Assembly: GCA_009929695.1 (NCBI GenBank) | Contig: RZZW01000010.1 | Coordinates: 1 to 64,000 of the forward strand | Reading direction: 5' to 3' | Length of the DNA: 64,000 nt | From: Clostridia bacterium | GTDB taxonomy: Bacteria > Bacillota > Clostridia > Oscillospirales > Ruminococcaceae | Shown: positions 44,712 to 52,027 of the stretch, in pieces | Numbering within the stretch: the first letter of the stretch is position 1 | Layout: the number at the start of each line of letters is the position of its first letter | Program-made: the position numbers and the translations under genes | Notes under the pieces: model-generated | What the model saw: the letters and a program-made list of their open reading frames with translations, nothing else | What the model was told of the DNA's origin: nothing | Database searches by the model: none

Positions 44712-46517
44712 ATGAATATCAAATTAAAACGCATTAGTGAGCTCGCCGCCTTTTTTAACGAAACCGTCAAAAAAGACGGCTTTTCGTCTACGGCAAAGCG
44801 CACGGCGGCGTTTTGCAAAAGGCGGTTTGGCAGCAAAAAGGGGCGGTTTATGCCATCTAAAGAGCTGCTAAAAGCGCAAAGTGAGGTCGACGCGTCGCGC
44901 TTTCCTTTAATAAGCATCTGCGTGCCGCTTTACAACACGCCGATGCCGTTTTTAAAACAGCTCATCGAGAGCGTTTTACACCAAAGCTGCACACGCTGGC
45001 AGCTTTGCCTTGCCGACGCAAGCGACGAGCATCACGGCGAAGTGGGCGAATATATAAAATCGCTTAACTGCGACAAAATTGCATATAAAAAGGTCGAAAA
45101 CCTCGGCATTTCGGCAAACACAAACGCCGCCGCGACGCTTGCAAAGGGCGAATATCTCGCGCTTGCAGACCATGACGACGTGCTTTCGCCGAGCGCGATA
45201 TATGAGATTGCAAGCTGCGCATATAAGACAGGCGCAGGCTTCATTTATAGTGATGAAGCGCTGTTTTCGACGGATATTCTGCGCCCTATTGTCGGTCATT
45301 TCAAGCCCGATTTTGCGCCCGATTACCTCAACTGCTGCAACTATATCTGCCATTTTTCGGCGTTTAAAAAACAGCTTTTCGACGAGGTCGGCGGCCTTGA
45401 CCCCACCTGCGACGGCAGCCAAGACCACGACTTATTTTTAAAACTGAGCGAAAAGGAAGCCCCGCGCCACATACAAAAGGTGCTCTATTACTGGCGCGTG
45501 CACGACGGCTCAACCTCCGCGGGCACAGGCGCAAAGCCATATGTGACGCAGGCGGCAAAAAAAGCCATAGCCGCGCACTTAAAACGCACAGGTGCTGTGG
45601 GCGAGGTTGCGGACGGGCTTTTTGCGAGCACGTACAAAATAAATTACGAAATTATCGGCGCGCCGCTTGTGTCAATAATGATACCAAATAAAGACCATAT
45701 TGACGATTTGCAAAAATGCCTTGCGTCAATTTTTGAAAAAACGCTCTACCGAAATTTTGAAATAATTATCATTGAAAATAATTCAACCGAAAAAGAGACG
45801 TTTGAATATTACGCCTCGCTTGAGACACGCCATGACAACGTTAGGGTTGTAAAATACGACGGCGGGTTTAATTTTTCGGCGATAAATAATTTTGGCAGAA
45901 CGCACGCCCGCGGCGATTATCTGCTGCTTTTAAACAACGACATCGAGGTCATAAACGGCGAGTGGCTCGGCGAGATGCTGTCGCTTGGCGAGCAAAAGGG
46001 CGTTGGAATTGTCGGCGCGATGCTGTATTATCCCGACGACACCGTGCAGCACGCGGGCGTTATCGTCGGGCTTGGCGGCTACGCGGGGCACAGCCACAAA
46101 TACGCGCGGCGCGGCGGCAGCGGATATATGTTCCGCCTTGCGACGGTGCAAAATTTCTCGGCTGTCACGGCGGCGTGTATGCTTGTTAAAGCGGATGTTT
46201 ACGACGAGGTGGACGGGCTTGACGAAGGCTTCACAGTCGCGTTTAACGACGTAGATTTTTGCCTTCGCGTGCGAAAGGCGGGCTATCGCGTTTTGTACAC
46301 GCCGTATGCAACGCTGTATCACCACGAGAGCAAAAGCCGCGGGCTAGACGAAAAGGGCGACGCGAAGCTGCGCTTTGACGGCGAGCGTGCCCGCATGAAG
46401 CAGCGCTACGGCGACGCGCTTACAAAGGACGAGTTTTACAACCCAAATTTAACCCTCGACCGCGAGGATTTTTCAGAGAGCGACGCACTGCCAAAGGAGG
46501 TTTTTCCCGATGAATAA
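44712..46517 (+). CDS. Tandem-domain family 2 glycosyltransferase (paralogue)
   Basis: 601 residues. It repeats the layout of its neighbour without the long acidic N-terminus: a first GT-A domain with LISICVPLYNTPMPFLKQLI, CLADASDEH, LADHDDVLSPSAIYE and FIYSDEALF, and a second with LVSIMIPNKDHIDDLQKCL, IIENNSTE, LLLNNDIEVING, NDVDFCLRVRKAG and ESKSRGLD. ATG 44712 is used (a GGTG site precedes it); the frame up to 44643 is repeat DNA. It overlaps the folate enzyme gene by 8 bases. Confidence 0.88.
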   Translation: MNIKLKRISELAAFFNETVKKDGFSSTAKRTAAFCKRRFGSKKGRFMPSKELLKAQSEVDASRFPLISICVPLYNTPMPFLKQLIESVLHQSCTRWQLCLADASDEHHGEVGEYIKSLNCDKIAYKKVENLGISANTNAAATLAKGEYLALADHDDVLSPSAIYEIASCAYKTGAGFIYSDEALFSTDILRPIVGHFKPDFAPDYLNCCNYICHFSAFKKQLFDEVGGLDPTCDGSQDHDLFLKLSEKEAPRHIQKVLYYWRVHDGSTSAGTGAKPYVTQAAKKAIAAHLKRTGAVGEVADGLFASTYKINYEIIGAPLVSIMIPNKDHIDDLQKCLASIFEKTLYRNFEIIIIENNSTEKETFEYYASLETRHDNVRVVKYDGGFNFSAINNFGRTHARGDYLLLLNNDIEVINGEWLGEMLSLGEQKGVGIVGAMLYYPDDTVQHAGVIVGLGGYAGHSHKYARRGGSGYMFRLATVQNFSAVTAACMLVKADVYDEVDGLDEGFTVAFNDVDFCLRVRKAGYRVLYTPYATLYHHESKSRGLDEKGDAKLRFDGERARMKQRYGDALTKDEFYNPNLTLDREDFSESDALPKEVFPDE

Positions 46518-47058
46518 ACCGCTTTTGCGCGAAAAAATGCGGCATTTGGCAAACGCCCTGCCGCGTGAATACACACAAAATGCGTCAGAAAAAATAACAA
46601 AACACCTTCTGTCGCTAGACGCTTTTAAGCGTGCGCAGAAGGTGTTTTGCTTTGTCGGAACGGAAAACGAAATAGACACGCGGGCTTTTTTACAAGCGGT
46701 ACTCGCCGAAAATAAAACGCTGTGCGTGCCGTTTTGCGAGAGCTTCGGCGTTATGCACGCGAAAAAAATCACCGATTTAAGCGAGCTTGAATGTGGAAAA
46801 TACGGTATTTATTCCGCAAACAAAAGCGCCGAAACAATAGCCGCAAGCGAGATTGATTTCGCCGTTATCCCCTGCCTTGCCGCGTCAAGAAATGGCGACA
46901 GACTGGGCTACGGCGGCGGCTTTTACGACCGCTATATCCCCAAAATGACAGCTGCCGACTGCCTTTGCGTATGCCGCGAAAGGCTTTTGAGCGACGAAAT
47001 AATTTCCGAAAGCCACGATATTCGCGTAAAAATTTTAACAGAAGAGGGCTTTTTATGA
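46510..47058 (+). CDS. 5-formyltetrahydrofolate cyclo-ligase
   Basis: 182 residues. It converts 5-formyl-THF to 5,10-methenyl-THF with ATP. The N-terminal KPLLREKMRHL, the middle VPFCESFGVMH and the C-terminal GDRLGYGGGFYDRYI (substrate/ATP signature) match the family, and the length is normal. It overlaps the glycosyltransferase upstream and the dipeptidase downstream. Confidence 0.95.
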   Translation: MNKPLLREKMRHLANALPREYTQNASEKITKHLLSLDAFKRAQKVFCFVGTENEIDTRAFLQAVLAENKTLCVPFCESFGVMHAKKITDLSELECGKYGIYSANKSAETIAASEIDFAVIPCLAASRNGDRLGYGGGFYDRYIPKMTAADCLCVCRERLLSDEIISESHDIRVKILTEEGFL

Positions 47059-47768
47059 AGATGAAACTATTTGCCGTAATTTTGGCGGCAGCACTGCTTT
47101 GCGCCTGCGGAAAAGCCGCCGAAAGCGTGTCCGTATCATCGTCAGCAGTTGAAACGGCGTATAATCTGCCCGACGGCTTTGTGTATGTTGACGACGTTAT
47201 CCCCGACGTGGTGCTTGAAATGCGGTACGCGACGGCGCATAATTTCACCGGCGCGCCGATGGACGGCTACAACGCCGAGGTGTGCATTTTGACAAAAGAA
47301 GCCGCCGACGCGCTGAAAATTGCCGCCCAAAAATTTGCCGCCGACGGCTGGCGCATCCACATCTACGACACCTACCGCCCGCAAGCAGCGCTCGACTACA
47401 TCATAGCATGGGGCGACAGCGACGACGAGGCGTGCCGCGAGGAATTTTACCCGACGCTCACAAAAGCGCAGCTTTTTACAGACGGCTATTTAAGCAAACG
47501 CTCGCGCCACACCCGCGGCAGCACAGTCGACATGACGCTCGAGGACAAAGACGGCACTCTTATAGACGTCGGCGGCCCATACGACCTGCTAGACCCTCTT
47601 TCAAATTTCGACACCCCAGATATAACCGAAGAACAGCGCAAAAACCGCTACTACATACAAGCCATAATGACCGAAGCCGGCTTCGACACCATCCCCACCG
47701 AATGGTGGCACTACCAACTCCGCAACGAACCGTACCCCGATACATATTTTGATTTTCCGGTGGAGTGA
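47055..47768 (+). CDS. VanX-like D-alanyl-D-alanine dipeptidase, lipoprotein
   Basis: 237 residues. A lipoprotein signal ends at LLCACG (Cys about 18). The M15D catalytic set is complete: YDTYRPQAALDYI, SRHTRGSTVDMTL (SxHxxGxxxD zinc motif) and TEWWHYQL (Glu and His). Anchored outside the cell, it probably trims D-Ala-D-Ala from wall precursors or debris. In vancomycin operons a cytosolic VanX works with VanH and VanA, which are absent here. ATG 47055 overlaps the preceding stop. Confidence 0.9.
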   Translation: MKMKLFAVILAAALLCACGKAAESVSVSSSAVETAYNLPDGFVYVDDVIPDVVLEMRYATAHNFTGAPMDGYNAEVCILTKEAADALKIAAQKFAADGWRIHIYDTYRPQAALDYIIAWGDSDDEACREEFYPTLTKAQLFTDGYLSKRSRHTRGSTVDMTLEDKDGTLIDVGGPYDLLDPLSNFDTPDITEEQRKNRYYIQAIMTEAGFDTIPTEWWHYQLRNEPYPDTYFDFPVE

Positions 47769-47831
47769 AAATATTTAGTAACGCGCATAATATTGAGCGA
47801 CGCCCTCGTCGCTCCCTACTATATTGTAAGA

Positions 47832-47877
47832 CAAAACCACGGCACAGCCTTTTTAATGGCTATGCCGTGGTTTTTTA
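47832..47877. terminator. Bidirectional terminator
   Basis: AAAACCACGGCACAGCC and GGCTATGCCGTGGTTTT pair closely, with T-runs on either strand. It separates two converging genes. Confidence 0.85.
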
Positions 47878-47879
47878 AT

Positions 47880-48425
47880 TTACTGAATTTTCTCTGGTGT
47901 GACCTTTACGCTTTCGTGGGCTTCGGGGTCGGGCGCGGAGGTTTCCGGCGTTTCTTGCGGCGCTTCTTCGGTTTCGTCTGTGACGCTCTCGATTGCGTCC
48001 TTGGCTTCGCCGACTACGCTTTCGATGTCGGATTTCACCTGCTCTACCACGTCCGCCGCCTTTTCCTTTGCCTTGTCGACAAATTCCGGCGCGTTTGCGG
48101 ACACTGTGTCAAATACCGCCTTGCCCGCGTCGCCTATTGCTTTGCCTGCGTCAGTGATGCTGTCTGTGAGCGAGCCTGTGTCGACGCCAGCCTTGGCGGC
48201 CACGTCCGTAACGACTTTTTTCACCTTTGCCGCCGTCTCGCCATAGACCTCCGTCGCGGCTTTGCCGATATCATTCAGCACCGTGCTTGCGTCCTGCGTG
48301 TCGGGCACTTCGCCCACCGAGGCCGCGTTTTCTTTATTTTCTTCATATTTTTGCGCAATTTTAACTGCGGCTGTCGCAGCGCCTGCGACAACGCCTATAC
48401 CAAAAAGCTTAGAAATAAATCCCAT
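47880..48425 (-). CDS. Ala/Lys/Glu-rich amphipathic protein
   Basis: 181 residues. An N-terminal hydrophobic stretch (MGFISKLFGIGVVAGAATAAV) is followed by a long helix-prone region with repeats of the type AGKAIGDAGKAVFDTV and DKAKEKAADVVEQVK, then an acidic Glu/Pro tail. The composition resembles YtxH or LEA-like stress proteins, but no domain can be assigned. ATG 48425 follows AAAGGAGTGTTAATA. Confidence 0.65.
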   Translation of the reverse strand: MGFISKLFGIGVVAGAATAAVKIAQKYEENKENAASVGEVPDTQDASTVLNDIGKAATEVYGETAAKVKKVVTDVAAKAGVDTGSLTDSITDAGKAIGDAGKAVFDTVSANAPEFVDKAKEKAADVVEQVKSDIESVVGEAKDAIESVTDETEEAPQETPETSAPDPEAHESVKVTPEKIQ

Positions 48426-48545
48426 TATTAACACTCCTTTATGTCGCAAAGCCATGTGCTTTGTTCTTATACAACATAATTATACTGTACATTTTTGACA
48501 AATACAACAGAGATATTGATAAAAATTATGTCTTTTTAGTAAATT

Positions 48546-49535
48546 TTATTTGATTTTCAGTGCTCGGCGCACACGATAACCTATATATCCAAAAATATCG
48601 ACGAAAAGCCACAGCTCGATGAGCACATAATACGGCAAATTTTTCATGCGAAATTTCGGTTTTTGCACCTTGGGCAGCGCCGCAAACGCCTCTTTTGCGC
48701 CTTTTAAATACGGCGTCCAAAAACCGCGCAGGCCAAAAACGAGGATTTTCAAAAGGTAGCCTAGCAAAAGCGGGATAAAATTCAAAATGAACATTAAAAT
48801 TGGCATGTTTTTATACGGCATCAATATGCTGTTGCGCCCGCTCTGCACGCTTTTGAACTCGTTATACCGCACCGCGCCCGTCGTTGCGCCGCAAATGTGG
48901 TAGCATTTTGCGTCGGCGCAGAGCATATTTTTGTAGCCCATGCTATTTGCGCGCCAAGACAAATCTACGTCCTCAAAATACGCAAAAAACAGCTCGTCAA
49001 AATATCCAATTTCATCTAAAATGCTTTTTCTGTAAAGGCTCGCGCCGCCGCAGGCTGAAAAAATACGGCGGTTTTTGTTATAATTTTTGACATAAAAGCC
49101 GTCCCCGCGTTTGCATGCCCAACCGAAAAGCGTGACATAATCGCCCGCGTCGTCGCATATATCACGCTCAAAATGGCGTATCATAAGGCTTTGCACGGCA
49201 AAAATTTTGTCGTCAGTCTCTGCCATTTGGATAAGCTTTTCAAGCCACTGCGGCTCGGCAAACGCGTCGTTGTTGAACATGACGGCATATTTGCCCTTCG
49301 CAATTTTTATGCCCGCGTTTACGGCGGCGGAAAATCCTGTGTTTTTATCATTTTTAATGAGCGTATAGTGGTCGCGTCCGACATAGCTTTCGGCGATGGC
49401 GAGGCTCTCGTCGGTGCTGGCATTGTCGATGATTATAAGCTCAAAATCCTGCTCCGTCTGCGCCCAAACGCTCTCAATAGAGTCCCTAAGCCACCCTGCG
49501 CCATTGAGGTTCGGGATAATAATACTGGCTTTCAA
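48546..49535 (-). CDS. Family 2 glycosyltransferase (rhamnosyltransferase type)
   Basis: 329 residues from TTG 49535, six bases behind GGAGG. The GT-A motifs are ASIIIPNLNGAGWLRDSI, LIIIDNASTDES, FSAAVNAGIKIAKGKYAVMFNNDAFAEP in two blocks and FAYFEDVDLSWRANSMG. A membrane-associated helix lies near 255-285. It stands apart from the 40-46 kb glycan operon but resembles its enzymes. Its upstream DNA is the left edge of the integrated element, so its promoter may have been altered by the insertion. Confidence 0.88.
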   Translation of the reverse strand: MKASIIIPNLNGAGWLRDSIESVWAQTEQDFELIIIDNASTDESLAIAESYVGRDHYTLIKNDKNTGFSAAVNAGIKIAKGKYAVMFNNDAFAEPQWLEKLIQMAETDDKIFAVQSLMIRHFERDICDDAGDYVTLFGWACKRGDGFYVKNYNKNRRIFSACGGASLYRKSILDEIGYFDELFFAYFEDVDLSWRANSMGYKNMLCADAKCYHICGATTGAVRYNEFKSVQSGRNSILMPYKNMPILMFILNFIPLLLGYLLKILVFGLRGFWTPYLKGAKEAFAALPKVQKPKFRMKNLPYYVLIELWLFVDIFGYIGYRVRRALKIK

Positions 49536-49565
49536 ATGAAACCTCCATGTGATATAATGTTTATG

Positions 49566-49579
49566 TTATTATATCATAA
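49566..49579 (+). repeat. Candidate attL core
   Basis: TTATTATATCATAA, also found at the right end. It overlaps an inverted pair TGATATAAT (49550-49558) / ATTATATCA (49568-49576). At 14 bases and AT-rich the repeat could be chance, so the call is moderate. Confidence 0.45.
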
Positions 49580-49697
49580 ATCTGTTCAAAATACAAGTAG
49601 GCTAATGCCCTGTAAATTCAACATTTTGTGCAAAATTCAACCCTTGAAACAGGGTGAAATTCCTTCGGGTTAGTATCAAAATAGTAACAGGATAGTA

Positions 49698-50714
49698 TCA
49701 GATTTTTGTCAGATACTTCTTGTCAACAGCACCTGTGATTGCACCGGTTCTTTGTGTGGAAATAACGATTCTTGAACCGCTGATTTCACGCACATAAAGG
49801 GTGGAAGCATAGACCCAGGAAGCAAATGTTCCGGTCTTGCCATACACAGGGGCATTGACAGTCATCTTGACTTTATCACCCACAGACAGGGAAACCACAG
49901 CAGGTGCTGCCGGTGTCCCACTTCCAACTGCTGTGCCGGAAGTAGTGGTGATGAAACCATCAAAACCGGCTGCTTTCAGTTTATTCAGCATGTTGTCAGC
50001 ATTGCTTTTCACACTGTATGCACCAACCTGAATCTTGAACAGACCGCCAACCTGCACCATGTAAGTATCAAAACCGGCAGCCTTCACCTTTGCAAGCTGT
50101 GCATCCGCATTTCCCCTGACAGAGTATGCACCGACCTGAACCCGATACAGAACACCGGAAGCAGGTTTTTCAGGGGTGACAGCAGCATTTAGTCTTTTGT
50201 TGACTTCCGCTGCAATCTCACCATGGCGGTTATACAGATAATCACCAGGACAAGATTTGTTTGCAAACCATCTGTGAACAGTCATGTTTTGCTTGTCAAC
50301 TTGACCGATTAAAGACTTGTCACCCTTCCACAGAAGCTGCTTGATGCCGTTCCGCTTGCAGATGTCAGTCACCAGGTCAATCAGTGCTGCATATGCTTTG
50401 GCATTCACAGCATAGGGATGTGTGGTGTCAGAAGCCACTTCAATGGTGATTGCCCTGTGGTCATTGGATGCAGAAGAAGAACACCAGGAACGGTTCTTTT
50501 CTTCGCAGTACAGACCAATTCTGCCATCCACACCAACACCATAGTTGGAAGATGCTTGTCTACTTTCCGGTGCAAAAATATTTCCCAGGGTTTCAACACT
50601 GCACTGACCCACAACACAATGAATGGTGATGGTGTCAATGCAGTGATTACGCAGACCGGAATTGTTTGGGGATAATTTGGTGTAGTTGACAAGTGGGCTG
50701 TTTGTATATTCCAT
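49698..50714 (-). CDS. N-acetylmuramoyl-L-alanine amidase endolysin with two SPOR repeats
   Basis: 338 residues. An amidase_2 catalytic domain (about 1-170): NHCIDTITIHCVVGQ (zinc His), DHRAITIEVASD, and MTVHRWFANKSCPGDYL (His and Cys ligands). Two SPOR-like peptidoglycan-binding repeats follow (VLYRVQVGAYSVRGNADAQL, about 188-225, and LFKIQVGAYSVKSNADNML, about 226-262). A C-terminal SH3-like part ends the protein. It cuts the peptidoglycan stem during lysis. The start overlaps the preceding small gene by one base. Confidence 0.93.
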   Translation of the reverse strand: MEYTNSPLVNYTKLSPNNSGLRNHCIDTITIHCVVGQCSVETLGNIFAPESRQASSNYGVGVDGRIGLYCEEKNRSWCSSSASNDHRAITIEVASDTTHPYAVNAKAYAALIDLVTDICKRNGIKQLLWKGDKSLIGQVDKQNMTVHRWFANKSCPGDYLYNRHGEIAAEVNKRLNAAVTPEKPASGVLYRVQVGAYSVRGNADAQLAKVKAAGFDTYMVQVGGLFKIQVGAYSVKSNADNMLNKLKAAGFDGFITTTSGTAVGSGTPAAPAVVSLSVGDKVKMTVNAPVYGKTGTFASWVYASTLYVREISGSRIVISTQRTGAITGAVDKKYLTKI

Positions 50715-50815
50715 TATTCTTCACCCTTTCCATTGCTCAATTCATCCAAAGTTTCATCTGTGATTTCTTCCCCTTCGGGAAGAACAAAGTCAAGGTCTTT
50801 CTTTTTCTCTGCCAT
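50714..50815 (-). CDS. Small acidic phage protein, 33 aa
   Basis: ATG 50815 to the TAA that overlaps the amidase start (TAATG). The peptide MAEKKKDLDFVLPEGEEIT... is charged and has no known domain. It lies within the lysis cassette and is probably translationally coupled to the amidase. Confidence 0.55.
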   Translation of the reverse strand: MAEKKKDLDFVLPEGEEITDETLDELSNGKGEE

Positions 50816-50817
50816 AA

Positions 50818-51045
50818 TTATTCACCTTTGCTTTCGTCAGATTTGGTGTTGTCAGTGCGGTTTGCATCAACAAGACCTTCACCAATGATGTAAGCAATCA
50901 ATGTTGCACCTGCCATAATGACAGCAACAACCTGTGTGACAACACTGTCAGAAGCACCAAGGGCAAGCATTGTGGGGGTTACAAACCCGACCACCGCAGC
51001 CCAAAATTTTCTGCTTGTAAGTTTTGCTTTCCAGTTGATTTTCAT
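50818..51045 (-). CDS. Phage holin
   Basis: 75 residues from ATG 51045, behind AAAGGATATTTTATT; the upstream ATG at 51072 lacks a site. A short charged N-terminus (MKINWKAKLTSRKFW), two hydrophobic helices (about 15-32 and 38-57) and a charged tail (DNTKSDESKGE) are the class II holin pattern. It would form the membrane hole that lets the amidase out. Confidence 0.82.
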   Translation of the reverse strand: MKINWKAKLTSRKFWAAVVGFVTPTMLALGASDSVVTQVVAVIMAGATLIAYIIGEGLVDANRTDNTKSDESKGE

Positions 51046-51061
51046 AATAAAATATCCTTTC

Positions 51062-51355
51062 TTAATTATCATTTGCAGTGTCCTTGAACACTGTCTTGTT
51101 CAAAACTTTGATTTGCTGTTCAGCTTTGACCAGTCTTTCACTGTGGTCTTTAATGTCAACTTTTACATCACGCAAGTCACCCTTCATTTCAGTAATGTCA
51201 TTGCCGATATTTTCAAGTTTGACAATCACAGTGGTCAGCTGTGATGCATCCGTTTTTATATCATATCTTGCATTTCGTTTCATGTTTGAAACACCCTGAT
51301 AGATACCGAATGCCAAAGAAATTGCTGAAATCACAAGTGCCACTTCAATCGTCAT
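51062..51355 (-). CDS. Phage membrane-anchored coiled-coil protein (lysis-associated, XhlA-like)
   Basis: 97 residues. One N-terminal hydrophobic helix (about 3-22) is followed by a helical region with heptad character (TTVIVKLENIGNDITEMKGDL, RLVKAEQQIKVLNK). The size, topology and position beside the holin resemble haemolysin XhlA-type proteins. The orientation relative to XhlA (helix first here) differs, so the call is tentative. Confidence 0.55.
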   Translation of the reverse strand: MTIEVALVISAISLAFGIYQGVSNMKRNARYDIKTDASQLTTVIVKLENIGNDITEMKGDLRDVKVDIKDHSERLVKAEQQIKVLNKTVFKDTANDN

Positions 51356-51475
51356 GAGGAACTACCCCCTTTCTTCAAAACTGATGCCCCTGTAAGCCAC
51401 AGAAATGACCTACAAGGGCATTTTGATTTCAGGGGCATAATTCCATACCCCAAAGGTAAACCGCTTGAATCAGCC

Positions 51476-51604
51476 TTATTCTTCGGCTAATTCGGGGACT
51501 TCCAGGTCAATCAGAACCTGCTTGACCTGTTCTCTGATTTTCACAGGTACATCAGCAATGGTTTTCTTGCCTTTAATGATAAGGGTTGCATAAATAACAG
51601 CCAT
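51476..51604 (-). CDS. CD1375-like small phage protein, copy 1
   Basis: 42 residues: MAVIYATLIIKGKKTIADVP..., matching the pattern of the short CD1375 family (MAxIYAxLIxKGxKTIxDVPxxI). It lies downstream of the tail-fibre gene, the usual position. Function unknown. Confidence 0.7.
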   Translation of the reverse strand: MAVIYATLIIKGKKTIADVPVKIREQVKQVLIDLEVPELAEE

Positions 51605-51651
51605 CTGACCCACTTCCTTTCTGAATAAAATTTTTATGATTAGATTGAACA

Positions 51652-51759
51652 TCAATTTTCACCATCCAGGATTGCTTGAACCGCTGCTTTTAGCTTTGCC
51701 GGTACATCATCAATGGTTTTCAAGCCCTTCTTGATAAGTTCAGCATAAATTTTTGCCAT
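51652..51759 (-). CDS. CD1375-like small phage protein, copy 2
   Basis: 35 residues: MAKIYAELIKKGLKTIDDVP..., a closer match to the family than copy 1. The two copies share the order of residues through the VPxK(I/L) segment, so they arose by duplication. Confidence 0.7.
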   Translation of the reverse strand: MAKIYAELIKKGLKTIDDVPAKLKAAVQAILDGEN

Positions 51760-51763
51760 GTCC

Positions 51764-52027
51764 TTAACCCCCAATCAGTTCATACACATCACACAGTGCA
51801 AGCTGTATGTCTGTGGCTTGTGTTTCCAAGGATGCATTCTTTTCATCAATCATCTTGATGTATTCATCCTTGCTGTACTGCACTTGATGGAATTCAAATC
51901 CGGTGAATGTTTCGTCACCTTCGCCTTCCTGAATCGGTGCAATGTCGGTGTTGACCCAAACAGAAAGTTCATCAACAATCTTCGCTTCCGGTTCAACTGT
52001 GCTTCTAACTGTGCCATAATCAACCAT
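51764..52027 (-). CDS. Phage protein of unknown function (XkdW-like position)
   Basis: 87 residues from ATG 52027, which overlaps the last codons of the RT gene. The protein is acidic with a coiled-coil C-terminal half (YSKDEYIKMIDEKNASLETQ). Proteins of this size behind tail-fibre genes are often annotated as XkdW-like. No catalytic motif is visible. Confidence 0.6.
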   Translation of the reverse strand: MVDYGTVRSTVEPEAKIVDELSVWVNTDIAPIQEGEGDETFTGFEFHQVQYSKDEYIKMIDEKNASLETQATDIQLALCDVYELIGG

